From assembly GCA_902729315.2 (NCBI GenBank), contig LR746268.1, positions 250,501 through 314,500 of the forward strand: 64,000 nt of DNA, in the 5' to 3' direction. A model generated the notes under the pieces. It worked only from the letters and a program-made list of their open reading frames with translations, ran no database searches and was not told where the DNA came from. Source of the stretch: Spirodela intermedia (lineage: Eukaryota; Streptophyta; Magnoliopsida; Alismatales; Araceae). Made by a program: the position numbers and the translations under genes. This document shows positions 44,236 through 56,099 of this stretch, in pieces; position 1 is the first letter of the stretch, and the number at the start of each line of letters is the position of its first letter.

Positions 44236-46529
44236 TCATTCCACCAGGACTCGGAGAAGCCCCGGGAGATCCTCGGAGAAGCGGAGGCCCTCGTCGAGCA
44301 GGACCTGCCGGACGGCGGCGGCGGCGGCGACCCCCCCGGTGACCACCACCTGGAGGCGCCGCCGGGCTAGCCTCGCCCTCCACCGGAGAACTCCCAGCTC
44401 GTGCCTCAGGGCGCGGATGGCTTCCTCCACGCGCAGCCCCTCCAAGGGGATCAGGTGGTCCGCCAGGTCCCTGCGGAGAAGACGGAAGACCCAACAAAAG
44501 AAAACCAGTTTTTTTTTTTTTTTTTTTTTAGTTAGTTCGTTCGTAAAGAAGAAGACCGGAGGAGAAGGGGGCGACCACCTCTGTTGAAGGACGCATTCCC
44601 TGGCTCTTTCCTGGGCTTCTTTCATCGTCCTCAAGGTGACTTCTCTGGAGGGACCCTCCTCGCTCCCAGCGGCGTAGGCCTGCGTCGACGACTGTCCAGG
44701 ACAAAACCATCACCACGCTCAAATCTACTCCTTGGAAGGGGGATTTGAGCTTGGGAAATATGCTTGGGAACTTGGGTGAAACCAGGAGGGGCCTTCGAAC
44801 ACTCCATGGTACATGAATCGGCGTAGATCGCCAGCGTCTTTACCTGTTCCGGGCAAGCGTTCTGAAGGCGTGCTAGCGTTCCTGCTTCCCCTCTCATCTC
44901 CGAGCACACTCGTGCTGCTCGCTCAACGCGTCGACGCAAGCGAAAATTATATAATTCAGGATGAGAAACCGATGCAATGTGCTATGAACAGCAGAAAAAT
45001 CTCAAGGAATGCAGATGAAGATGTTACCCATCGTGTCTCCGGTTCCCCGCCAGAAACGAGCAGAGTAAGCTGTTTCGAGACCAGGTAGCTTGTCTGGAAA
45101 ACCTGATAAAGACTGGGAAGTCCTCTTTGAACCATTCCTCTCATATTTCCAGCGCCCGGGATCTTCAAGGGCAAGCCTTCCGGCGGCTGAGGCAAAGCTG
45201 TACAGCCTCGACTCGCCATTCATGGGGGAGTTAGAGAAAGGGAGGAGTTCCTCGCCAATAGACTGATACGAGATTGGGGCTCTCTGAGAATCTTCACTGC
45301 CGTAGTCTGGGAATCCATTTGGAGATTCTGTGAGCGAGCGGACAGGGAATTCCAGTCCACCGAGGTTTGGGGCAACAAAGGACCTAGACTTCCTATTCAT
45401 GTTGAATCCATTGACTTGAAGCTGCAGACCACAGATTAAAAAATTATCCCACGCCGGTGAGGAACCATCTAGCAGAGTATAAATCTTTGCATTGCAACAT
45501 TGCAACCTGAGCATTAAACTATGGAGTGAAACGGGTCCAACCCGATTAAGAAATTACAATTGAAAAGGCACATTTTGTTAAGAGAAATCAAATGATGTGG
45601 AATAACGACTTTGCATGATAGAAGCCGTTTCTTTGTTTCGCCAAAGTTAGTTTTTTAAATAAAATTCATCATTTCTCTCCCGCACAACTGATCTCACATT
45701 TTCTTTATCAGAACTGGATTTCACAGCAAAGTAAGAAAATTATAATTCAATGGCACATGATGCATACCTCAAGTCTAGTGAGCTTCTCAGTTGTTGAGTT
45801 CAAGTCGCATCCATTTGCAAGGTACGCCTCCATAAGCTTCTCTACGGCAAAACCAGGGAACCGCGATGCCAAGAATTCCATAGCCTTGACTGCTTCCTTC
45901 TTAGTTAATAAATCACCAAGAAAAGAAGCACTTGAATCACCGATAGCATGTTCCCTCTCTCTATAATTGCCAACGTGTCGATCACCTCTCATAAAATGCT
46001 TGTCCCAGGGATTTGTAGCTAGATCCATGAGAGTAGTTGAGAAATTTTCTGCATACATAGGACTAGAATAACCCATTGTTCTACCCAAAGCGATGTTCGT
46101 ACTGCCCTTAAGTGAGACTTCTTGCTGCTTACCCAAAAACTGGCCGCCTGCTGTCCTCGACATTTTCATCCCATCATTTAATGATAACTTGGAAAGTGAG
46201 AGGGCAGCGGCTGATTGCGAACCCTCATCCACCATGACTTTGAAATCAGGGGTAATATCATCAGGTAGTTGATGATCCCAGTATTGACGAGCTTCATCAT
46301 CATAGTTATCTGAAATATTGAATGCTGGTCTATCTAAGACCGTCTTCCCAGATGTTCTTGGTGAATTGAGCCTCGTCATATCTATATTCCTGTCACTTCC
46401 AGAAGGTGATCTATGGACATAAGGAACAAACTCTGCCGCGTTGGGGTTAAGAGACGTAACATTGTTTTGTGCGTGTAATCTCATGTCTTCGTTATTGAGA
46501 AGAAATTTGCTACTTGAGCTCATCTTCAT
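44236..46529 (-). CDS. CID7: CID7-like polyadenylate-binding protein-interacting protein (PAM2, CUE, DUF1771, SMR)
   Basis: Likely cytoplasmic partner of poly(A)-binding protein. Five exons: 46529-45768, 45421-45028, 44914-44844, 44691-44579, 44470-44236, giving 524 residues, all phases closed. The PAM2 motif SLNPNAAEFVPY (26-37) binds the PABP MLLE domain. A CUE-type segment (AMEFLASRFPGFAVEKLMEA, about 213-256) suggests ubiquitin binding. Exons 3-4 encode a diverged DUF1771 (SEMRGEAGTLARLQNA; KEAQERARECVLQQR). Exon 5 encodes an SMR domain (LRVEEAIRALRHEL), but the usual DLHG appears as IPLEG and the GTGHHT loop is absent. Met1 and Met3 are both possible starts. DUF1771 also lacks its usual QMK segment, so the C-terminal half may have lost nucleic-acid function. 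Confidence 0.88.
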
Positions 46530-49497
46530 TCAGACTACAAAGAAACTGTGTTTTCATTCACCAAAAAGCAATTTATTGCAGTCCTGCAGGCATAATTTCA
46601 ACAAGAGAAATAAATAATATCAGAAAACTTGCTCAGGAAGAGAAAATACCATTATAATTCTCACAATTACACTTTTAATACATATTCTGCAGCCAACTGA
46701 TAGGCAACGTCTAAAGGTGCAAACAGTGATGGCTTTCCTCAATGCATTGCAAACCAGAATTGCCTTCAATTCAGTGTTTCCTAGTGCAATGAGACTTATA
46801 ACTCATACACAAGGAAAGAACATCCTACGACTAAACCATAAACCCACCTTGTTCAGATTTATTTATTTATTTATTATCATATTTCCTATTGTCTATTTTA
46901 ACATTACAATTGAGCTTCCCACACTTGGTGGTTCTACCTTGAGCAGGATTCTTCGTGAGCATTACAATTTACCCCATGGACGAGCAGATTTGATTGGAAA
47001 ATCCCAAGAGTTGTAACAATTGTACTGTGGCAGGCTAGTTCCATTTTGTGGCATTTAAAATTTTCAGGGATTATCATATCCTGATTTCAAAGAAATGGGA
47101 ACATTCTCTCCATCTCTTCGCGCAGGTCTCTTTCCATCTCACTTCCATTGACTATTTCGTACAGTCTTTCACAAAAGGGGCTCATCTGCTGCTGATTCTA
47201 GGGCTCTGACTCACTGGCCCCATTCCTGTTCCTGAAACTATTTCCTTTTTTCTTAGAACATTTTTCCAAAAATGTCATGGACTAGGCGCTGCGACTAAAA
47301 AAATTAGACCACACGGTAAGAAAAACAGATAAATATTTATACATTGACAAACCAAAGCAAATTTTACTCGGACATCATAATAAATTCATCTCCACAAGAA
47401 AGAAAAAAGCAGAAGAACGCGCTAATAGGCGATAAAAAAGGAGACCAAGTTCCACCTTAGGATACGGTTGTACTGCTAGCAGAAAGAAATCACAAAAATT
47501 AAACACAGTTAAAGAACATCGAAGAAAATGTAACATAGAGGGATGGATATATGCAATGCTTTTCGGAACGGAGAGTAGACATTGAAATCCGCACCAGCTC
47601 TGAGCTCGACGGAAGGGGAAATTGGAGAGGGAGCACGGCCATGACTGTGAAACAAGCAGGCTGGGATGTCAGAGCTTCATTCTCTAAACTTCCCCCAGTC
47701 CCTTCTGTCGCCTTCCACCTCCAAGTCCCCCTCCTCTTGCACCTTCTTGAGACGTATAATCCCTTCAAACACCACCCCCCCCTCCTCCCCGGAGGTGCCC
47801 ACCCTTCCACAGCCGCTATTTCTGGTCCTACCTCCTTTCTCGTGGTGGTCGTTTTCCCCGCTGCTGTTACTGATGCTGAGGCTCCCGGGCGCACAAGCGC
47901 CACATATAGAGACGGATGGAGGGAGAGAGAGAGAGCTCTTATCACCCTGGGACAGGGAGAACACAGCCCCTCTGCCCTTCGCCACTCAAACGAGGAAGAC
48001 GACGACCGAAAGAAGAAACGATCACTCCCCCCCCCCCCCCCTTCATCTTATTTCTTTCACACTCATACCCAAAAATATATTTCTTTTACACCCTTCCTGA
48101 ATGTAAGTCTCACACTCTTTATTTATCTTTGAATATATGTATACGGCCGAAATTATTTAACATCCGGAGCTGATGCAGCTGTGTTGCTTACTGACAAAAA
48201 ATATATTACAAAATGATGACCCCGTGGATTTTTGAGTAATTTACGGGGATATGAATCTATAAAAGAAATCATTTCCTATGCGGAGGACCAAGGATGAAAG
48301 ACCTCAGCGTGCCAAGATATATCCCCTGGGCCCACATGACACCCCTGTCGGCAGAGGCTCGGTGCGGCACGTCTCCCTAACAGTGAACCTTCTCGTCCAG
48401 AGACGTTAGCGTGTTCCCAACGATACATCCGCTAGGTTTATTCATAAAGAAATAAATTACCCGTCGCTCCATCTGAATGGCTTCATTAGAAAAGTACCCC
48501 TAAAATAGGCCCGTCTAGCCCAATAGATCTCATTGGTGGGCCCGCGCCGTCTCTCTCCTCTCTTAGGCTACATACACAATATATCAATGTTTAACGTGTA
48601 ATATAAATTCTACTACAAAATTAGGGGTGCCTATATTAATAATATTCAGAGTAGGGAGCGTCCCCAACCTGAGGTGGCGGTCCATCCCTCGAGGTTTGTT
48701 CTGGTCGCCCCCCGGGGCAAGGCGGGAGAATCCCTTTCTCCTCAGCGTCAACGATCACTGGAGTAGATCGATCCAGGTATCCTCATCATCTTCCGTCTAT
48801 CTTCATTCTAACATTGAAGTAGCTTGCGTCTATTTTGCCTGATCGATCCTTCTGTTTCCCTGCAAATGAATGCTTCTCACCCCAATTTTGAATTGCAAGC
48901 ACGTCTACATTCCTCTCCCGCTGGATCCGCCAGTTTTTCTCCCGTCCTCGCACCTCCGTCCTACCGTGCGCATTTTTCTTCAACCTGATTAGGTGTTCGT
49001 CGGGGATTACATTTTCCTTCGTAAAACCGTGGTTGCTCCCCTTATTTTTTATACACAAAGCAATCAATTCTCAGCCATTTCTCGCATTTCTTTGGCTCTC
49101 TTATAATTTTTCTGGTCCTTGATCTCTGGTTGATGATTATCCATTGCTCTCACGGTTAATCTCCGATGTATTTCACATAAGATAGCTTAAAGAGTATCCC
49201 CTACGGCATTAGATCTCTTGGTTTTTCCTTAGTGTGGCGGGGCGTTGCCTCGAAGACAACCCCGGAAGAACAATCCCTTGAGAAATCAATGCCTGGCATA
49301 GAATCACCATTGGGGAATGGATAGAGGCAGGCACAGCATGTTTTTCCTATGTCCCCTTCATCAATGCAGTATCGACCCTACTATCGTTCCTCAGCCTTCT
49401 GCGTAGATAAATGTCATGCTATTTATTATTCCATTTATTATTTGCCGTTAGTTTTTTTTTCCCGAATATGCTCGATTCCTATGATGCGCCTCGAGGA

Positions 49498-49498
<1 letters not shown>

Positions 49499-49543
<45 letters not shown>
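49499..49543. repeat. (CT)n microsatellite
   Basis: CT run with one interruption, seen directly. Confidence 0.9.
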
Positions 49544-49966
49544 TCTCTCCAGATGTGCTGTCTGCTTTCCGCCGCCGGTTTTACTGAGCGAATATTCGAA
49601 TAAACTATCTGGTCTCTTTCTTTCATACCCACAAAAATCCACTATAAATTATTATAAAAGAAGCAGCTTCGTGATCTTATTTGATGATGTGTCTTAGAGA
49701 TGTTGGTCTGCGCCGTGGGTCCCGGCTGGTTCATAGTGTAACCGCATATATGGAGGACTAGAGGTCTTTTTTAGTACCATTAATTTTATAGGGTTCTAAT
49801 AGCAAAATACCGCGCACCTCTATAGCTTCCCTTCGAGAGGTAGAGAGGAATTAGCGGCGGAGGTGGGCCCGCTTAGTCACCAGCCCAGATGACCCAACCT
49901 TTCCAATATTAGAGGGGGTTGGGCCGGGGGTTCGGTTCGGCGGTTAAGTGAGAGTAGGCACGAGAA

Positions 49967-50065
49967 CACGTGGCAGAATTAGCGGATCTATGAAATCACA
50001 CCAGGGGAACCAGCTCCCGTTCCAGGAGCCTAACGAGGTTATATTTATTGAATGGGTGCCACGTG
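49967..50065. promoter_or_regulatory. Two G-box/ABRE-like motifs upstream of the DUF1677 gene
   Basis: CACGTGGC starts at 49967 and CACGTG(AG) at 50060, both upstream of the plus-strand DUF1677 gene. Motifs are seen; abscisic-acid or light control is only a possibility. Confidence 0.35.
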
Positions 50066-50696
50066 AGTGTGAAAGGGTGAAAGAGTCATTTGGATAGCGA
50101 GGTTGTTGTAACAGAGATCGCCGCTGCCTCTATAGCGGCAAGAGGATTCTGTTTCGTCGAGTGTTGTCAGCGTGAGCTGTTGCAGTGGAGGGTTTAAAAT
50201 GGGAGGTGACGGAGGGAGGGAGGATGATGTGTTCTACCGCGAGGTCGCAGAGAGGGAAGCCGAGATCCTCACGGTAGGCGAAAAGCATCCTCTGGGAGTC
50301 GGAGGAGCATTGGCGGCCTCTCTCTCTCCGGCAGCCTCTCCACGTTCGTTGGGAGGTCAATTTGCTCAACTTATCGTCCATCCAACAGATCTACTTGTCG
50401 GAATCGTCATCCATTTCTGCTGCCTGAAGGTGAGGGATTCCTGAGGTGTTCCTTGGTGCAGCTTTAGTGTTCATTGTTGCCGATGATCGATGAAGGAACG
50501 ACCGTGCACTTTATTTTTTATTCGAATTAATCGTGTTGTTCAGTCGTCAATGGTTTCCAAATTCCTTTTCTGGACACCTGGTTGGTAATTGTGGATCTCA
50601 GATTAGCCATTAGTTTCCTCGTCTTCCTCTCGTCCTCCAGATCGCTCGCTTTGGCTGGGGAAGTGTGTCCTGGTGCTTCAGCGGCGGAAGCGAGAA

Positions 50697-51230
50697 ATGT
50701 CGGCGACGGTGCTCGATGATGCCATCTCGATTTCGAACAACGCAGAGACTGGAGGTCCACATTACTCGCAGAAAACGAGCGCAACCACGGCCGAGCCGCC
50801 CTCGGCCGAGGTGGAATCCGCCAACTGCGATTGCTGCGGGCTCACGGAGGAGTGCACACCGGCGTACATCGAACATGTGAGGGAACGGTACGACGGGCGG
50901 TGGCTGTGCGGGCTCTGCGCCGAGGCCGTCAAGGAGGAGATCAGCCGTTCAGGTCAGCGGCTGATCGGCGCCGAAGAGGCACTCAAGCGCCACATCACAT
51001 TTTGCCGGAGCTTCCGTTCCTCCCCGGCACCGATGGCCGCCGACGCCAACGACCACCTCATCACGGCCATGCGGCAACTCTTCCGCCGCGGTTTCGATTC
51101 TCCCCGAGCGGCCCGGTCCGCCTCCAACAGCCCTCGGCGGAGGATACCCGGGGACGAAGACTCTCCCCGGTCTCCCTTCCGCCCGGCTACCTATTTCTCC
51201 CCCCCCGGCAGGCTGAGCATGCAGAGCTAG
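50697..51230 (+). CDS. DUF1677 family protein
   Basis: Plant-specific protein of unknown biochemical role. Intronless, 177 residues from ATG 50697. The conserved DUF1677 block is at about 40-85: CDCCGLTEECTPAYIEHVR, then RYDGRWLCGLCAEAVKEE. Its six cysteines in CxCC...C...CxxC spacing look like a metal site. A helix EEALKRHITFCRSFRSSP follows, as usual in the family. The C-terminal 60 residues are Arg/Ser/Pro-rich (SPRAARSASNSPRRR; SPRSPFRPATYFSPP) and look like a phosphorylated disordered tail. The ATG agrees with the family start. The stop lies only about 30 bp from the left edge of the P450 segmental duplication. Confidence 0.9.
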   Translation: MSATVLDDAISISNNAETGGPHYSQKTSATTAEPPSAEVESANCDCCGLTEECTPAYIEHVRERYDGRWLCGLCAEAVKEEISRSGQRLIGAEEALKRHITFCRSFRSSPAPMAADANDHLITAMRQLFRRGFDSPRAARSASNSPRRRIPGDEDSPRSPFRPATYFSPPGRLSMQS

Positions 51231-51511
51231 CTGGCCGAACAAGAAAACCAGAGAAAGAACAAAATCAGCCGGTCGTGGTCAACGAGAAGGAGATAAGCGC
51301 GGCGAAGACGATCGGCAGGCAGACATTACAAGTGAAAAGCACCATTGGCTTTTCCTGAACAGGAAGAGCGCTGATGTGGCGGTGATGATCGGCACAGAGC
51401 GCATACAAATGGAAAGCACCGTCGACATCCTAAACAGGCTAGCGTTCTTAGACTCGACTGGGATCTTGTGGATGACATCACCAAACTGAGAGACAAAGAG
51501 CGAGTGAGTGA

Positions 51512-51550
<39 letters not shown>

Positions 51551-51687
51551 CAAAGGCCAGGACAGCGGGGTCCTTAGACCTAAGTAGTACAGACTATAGA
51601 TGGATGGAGGGAAGAGGCACTTATGAGCACCTTTATTCCTGGCTACGTTCATGCTAGACGGGTGCGATTCCATCCGATCATCCTGGT
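51231..51687. other. 3' flank shared by DUF1677 gene and P450 copy 1
   Basis: No gene. From about 51262 this flank aligns with 60530 onward downstream of P450 copy 2 (for example 'ggtcgtggtcaa' and 'caccgtcgacat'). A (GT)n(GA)n microsatellite at about 51505-51550 is absent from copy 2. Confidence 0.7.
51505..51550. repeat. (GTGA)n-(GT)n-(GA)n compound microsatellite
   Basis: Run of GAGT, GT and then GA units, seen directly; present only in P450 copy 1. Confidence 0.9.
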
Positions 51688-53318
51688 TCAGAGCCCGTAG
51701 AGGTGGCTCGCGAGTCTCGGCTCCGCGACGACCTCCAAAGGTATCTTCTTCGGGGTGGACAGCCCAAAGACCTCCTCCATGTTGAGGTCCTCCACCGCCG
51801 CCCCCTCCGGAAGCCTCCACCGGAATCCGTGGAGGAGATTCGCCAGGCTCGACTGGATCACCTTCAGCCCGAGCTGATACCCCGGGCACATCCTCCTCCC
51901 CGCCCCGAACGGCAGCAGCTCGAAGTCGTGCCCCTTCACGTCGACGCTCCTCCCCTCGAACCTCTCCGGCCGGAACTCCTCCGGCGAGTCCCACACCGCC
52001 GGGTCCCTCCCGATGGTCCACACGTTCACCAGCACCTCCGTCCCCGCCGGCACGTGGTACCCCGCCACCGTCGTGTCCTCCCGGCTGTACCGCGGCACCA
52101 GCATGGGCGCCACCGGGTGGAGCCGCATCGTCTCCTTGACTACGGTCTCGATAAAGGGCAGGTTCGGGATGTCCTTCTCCTCCACCCACCGCTCCCTCCC
52201 CACCACCCGGTCGAGTTCCTCCCACGCCTTCTCGAAGATCTCCGGCCTCCGGAGAATCTCCGCCATCGCCCACTCCACCGTCACCGCCGAGCTCTCCGTC
52301 CCCCCCGCGATCATGTCCTGCAGACCAAAAATAAAATTTTGCTCAATCGAGAGGTTGGGAGATGGCGTAACAGAGTTGGGGAGTAGGGCCGGGGGCGCAC
52401 CTGGATGAAGCCCTTGACGCCGTCTCTGGTGAGCTTGACGCTGAGGTTCGGGTCGTCGGCGAGCTGAAGCAGCACGTCGACCATGTCGGCAGGGACGAAC
52501 TCCGGCCCCGCCCGCCCCCGGCGGTCCTCGTGCTCTTCGAGGACGCGGTCCAGGAAGGCGTCGAATTTCACGCTCAGAGCCTTCATCCTCCTCACGTAGC
52601 CCTGAAGGTCGAGGAAGTCCAGCCAGGGGATCATGTCGCCGATATTGAGCACCCCGTTGAGGAGGAAGAGCTCGTCCAGCATCTTCTTAAACTCCTCCGG
52701 CGACACAACGTCCGTCGCCGCCTCCTCCCCGGTGTATGTCCTCCCCAGCACCATCCTGCTGATCACGCTCAGGCTCAGCGAGGTCAGGTGGTCCTTCAGC
52801 ACCACGGCGCCACCGCCGCCTCCGGCGAGCCGGGCCAGCATCAACCGAATCTCCTCCTCCCTGATGTACTCGTATGAGTCGAGGCGCTTGGCGGAGAAGA
52901 GCTCCGTGAGGCACATCTTCCTCGCCTGCCGCCAGTACGGCCCGTAAGGGGACCAGGTGATGTCCGAGTAGTTGTAGGTCGTGTACTTGCCCGCCGCCGT
53001 CCGCGGCCGCGACGCGAAGACGAGGTCCTGCTTCTTCAAGAACTCCCTCGCCATCTCCACAGACGACCCCACCACCACCCGCTGCGATCCCAGGTAGAGC
53101 TGCATGATGGGACCGTAATTCCGGGAGAGCTCGTGGATGGACCTGTGCGGCAGCTCCCCGATGAGGTGCAGGCTGCCGACGATGGGCCACGGCCGGGGGC
53201 CCGGCGGCGGAGGAGGCCGCTTCTTCCGGTGGGACGCCAAGAGGACCCTCAAGATGGCGGCGGAGGCCAGAAGCGCCGCCGCGTAGAGGGCCCAGGTGGG
53301 GAGAGTGCCTCCGTCCAT
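51688..53318 (-). CDS. Cytochrome P450, CYP71 clan (CYP92-like), copy 1
   Basis: ER-anchored heme monooxygenase. Two exons, 53318-52401 and 52317-51688, with an 83-bp phase-0 intron, give 515 residues, normal for A-type plant P450s. In order: N-terminal membrane anchor (ALYAAALLASAAILRVLLA), Pro-rich hinge PPPPPGPRPWPIVG, C-helix WRQAR, I-helix oxygen-activation motif AGGTES (about 310-315), K-helix KETMR, FRPERF, and the heme loop PFGAGRRMCPG with Cys about 450. The YNYSDI...PYGPYWRQARK and GVKGF..DMIAGGTE context resembles CYP92 enzymes, some of which make homoterpenes (TMTT/DMNT) or hydroxylate flavonoids. Substrate cannot be set from sequence. Tandem twin at 60737-62373. Confidence 0.93.
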
Positions 53319-53585
53319 TGGCGCCGCGGGGAAGTCGGAATAGGGAGCTGGTAGCGTCGCTGGTGGTGGTGGTGGTGGTGGGGGTGTGTGGCGAGGGGTG
53401 CAATTTATGGAGGGGGCTCGGCAGGAGGGTTGGACATGAAGTCACGATTGACAGGGACGATGACGGAGGTCTAGAGTGAGAGAGAGGGATGGGAAATTGG
53501 GGAAATCGAGCAGAAGGGGATGAGATCTTTCCCTTCGGGGGCGTTCAAGGAGACGACCCATCAACCCTTCACACGGACTCTTATG

Positions 53586-53609
53586 AGAGAGAGAGAGAGA
53601 GAGAGAGAT
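53586..53609. repeat. (GA)n microsatellite
   Basis: Uninterrupted GA run upstream of P450 copy 1, seen directly. Confidence 0.9.
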
Positions 53610-54074
53610 TAAAGAAAAAGGAGAAACCACCATGGAGATTCCCGGCTGCGGGAAGCCAAGAGAAGACCATTGACTTCGACAACTTCATACACAAACATCA
53701 GAGGAAATTGCACCACCTTTACTGAGATTTTTCCACTTTATTTACGTTGGAAATGTCTGACGAATATTATTCTTTATTTTTGCAGGCACAACCGGAAGCC
53801 TTTTATTACTATTTCCCTTCAAAACAGACATGATTGACCATTTATAAAGAATGGATGACAAACATATTATATGAATTTAGTCCGTCAACCACCGAGACAA
53901 GGAGCACGCTACCATAAAAATCTATTCAATGTTATTACCTCGATTTCAATTGGTTGAATGGGCCTACAAATCCATGACCCATAGGCCCATTTGTGCACCT
54001 TTTAGAGAGAGAAGGATTGGAGGTGGAAAGCTTTCGCTGTTTTCCAAAAAAGTCTAGAAAGAGAATTATTATGC

Positions 54075-54077
<3 letters not shown>

Positions 54078-54121
<44 letters not shown>
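54078..54121. repeat. (CT)n microsatellite
   Basis: Uninterrupted CT run followed by TCTA repeats, seen directly. Confidence 0.95.
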
Positions 54122-54124
<3 letters not shown>

Positions 54125-54639
54125 ATCTATTTATCTATTGCTCTATCGCTCTATCTCTCTATCTTACATATATAAACTCTTGACGTGCTCTCAATTTTTT
54201 TGTTGAGGAAAACTCATGATAATCATGCAACCGGTTAATATGAAACACTCGGAACTGGAAAATGGGATTATGATGAATATTAGAGGGAGACGAAGGAGAA
54301 TTATGCATCATCTTCCTCTAATACACCCACTGTCTTTGATAACGAAAGACATGAACTGAACTTGGGATGAAGCCTCTGGAGGTGGAGTTAGGGACAGTGA
54401 GATCTAATGCTCTGACACCATGTTACAACCAAAAACAAGGAGATACAGGGATGGAGTTTTCTCTTTCTTGATGGAGAGAGGGAGGAGTGGCAGATAAGTC
54501 ATCCACATTACAACTCACTAGGCCTCATGAAAAAAAATTGATATATATATATATATCAAATGCAAGGTTATATCTAAAAGTTGGTATCTTTCAAGGGTTT
54601 TCTATAAATGTGTGTAGAAGCATAAACCCTGCAAGTGGG

Positions 54640-55960
54640 TTCCTAGAAGTGTTATTTGTACATTCGTTTTCTTTTCCGTTGACGCAGCTCCCTTTCTTGC
54701 ATACACATTAATAAGTCTTTATTATCATGAGTTAATAATTAGTAAATAACATAGTTTTAGCCTTATGATAAATAAACTTATATTTGTGTTAAAGTGTGAA
54801 AGGTAGTTTTCAATTGATTAATGTGAATTTTTGACTAATTATGTGATTTTCTATAAATTTATATGACTTTTATAGTTTTATTTTTGAGATAAATAAATAA
54901 AAATAAATTAAAATTAAAGTATAGCAAAATGAAGAATACCCTCCAACCAATCAGGCTCGCAAGCAGGTCAAAAGCATAGTCAAGGAGGAGCCGAAAGTAG
55001 GGGCTCAAGCAGCTAGGACTAATGGGGGCACATGTGCGCCACTCCCTTTCCACGTCACTAGTGGCTAGTCAACTGTGGGGCAAGGAGTCGTCGTACACAC
55101 GGGAGAAAGGGACTTACTTGTAAATATAATATTACTATATATTCGCCCAAAACTTTGACGCACAAGTAATGTGAGACTAAACCCACGTCACACATTTCCT
55201 AAAAAGCTTCAATTATTTTAATACTTATAATACCCCTTATTTATAATAGAGATATATCATGATGATGTCATTTGATAAGGGCATTAGAGTGCTTATTTTA
55301 GTCTCTCTCATATAGGTGGACAATCGATACAAGTTCAAATCCTCTCAGAGCCAAAACTCATATTTTTTATCTAATTATCGTGACTTTCCTGTAGATCACC
55401 AATGAAGGATTAAGTTACCAAAATTGTTGGATCATCAACAAAAATCTCATCAATATGATTCATGGAACATTGTTACTAAATTGCTAAACGATTCGTGATA
55501 AAAAGATCATAAATCTATTAAGTAAAGCATCTCTAATTGATCAACGAACAAGCTATCATCAAGAAGAAGATGATCCGTCGAGATACGAGTTGCCACCTCC
55601 TGTTAGCATACCAGATGTGATGAAGAGCCTCCTCTTATTGTGCGGACCTGAGGATGAAGTTCCTTAATATGCACCCCACCTCTATCCAACTTCTTTCTGT
55701 CAAGTGACAACCGCTAGAGAGTCGCAAAGTCGTTGTTTTTTTACTCTGCCGAGTGATAATTGTCAGAGACGATTTGACGACCTATTTCATTGATCTCTAG
55801 ACTTTACAAGAAGATCTATAAATTATTCATGTCATCCTTGTCCAAAGAGAGCCTTCGAGGCCATGGACACTACATGACAATTTTCTCAAACACTCAAGAT
55901 TCTAGTGCATCATCAATGCATTGCCGTCGTGATGTCGAAACTCTATTTTCCTATTTTTTT
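54640..55960. repeat. Segmental duplicate, copy A (pairs with 62590-63775)
   Basis: Matches the region upstream of P450 copy 2 in the same order and orientation. Shared landmarks include 'ttaataattagtaaataa', 'gtaggggctcaagc.gctag', 'gacgagttgccacct'-like sequence and 'tgtgcggacctgaggatgaa'. Roughly 80-85 percent alike by eye, clearly more diverged than the P450 exons. Confidence 0.8.
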
Positions 55961-56099
55961 TTATTTTTCTCTTAAAGTACACACAAAATTAATTCTTATT
56001 TTATTTCTTTCTTACTAATTTTTTTTTTTAAAAAAGGAACGAAGAGAAGCAAGGCAAGGACTAGAGCATACTGAAGGAGGGTAATAATTATTAAAAAAA

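Larger units (their letters stand above)
46530..50696. other. Intergenic and UTR region between CID7-like gene and DUF1677 gene
   Basis: These 4.2 kb separate two divergent start codons. A GC-richer block at 47.55-47.95 kb, with frames open on both strands, could be a non-coding first exon of the CID7-like gene. No protein domain is visible there. (CT)n runs lie at about 49499-49543. CACGTG occurs at 49967-49972 (CACGTGGC) and 50060-50065, about 630-730 bp before the DUF1677 start. The frame at 50172-50444 has no recognised domain and may be its leader. Confidence 0.5.

Noticed and set aside
47499-48173. Overlapping frames of 85-193 codons on both strands
   Set aside because: Low-complexity Pro/Ser/His translations of a GC-rich block, more likely a non-coding first exon or promoter of the CID7-like gene.
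50831-51358. 175-codon plus-strand frame overlapping the DUF1677 gene
   Set aside because: Frame shadow; DUF1677 cysteine motifs are in the other frame.
51326-52273. 315-codon Gly-rich minus-strand frame, and similar frames at 60714-61322
   Set aside because: Out-of-frame shadows of the GC-rich P450 exons.
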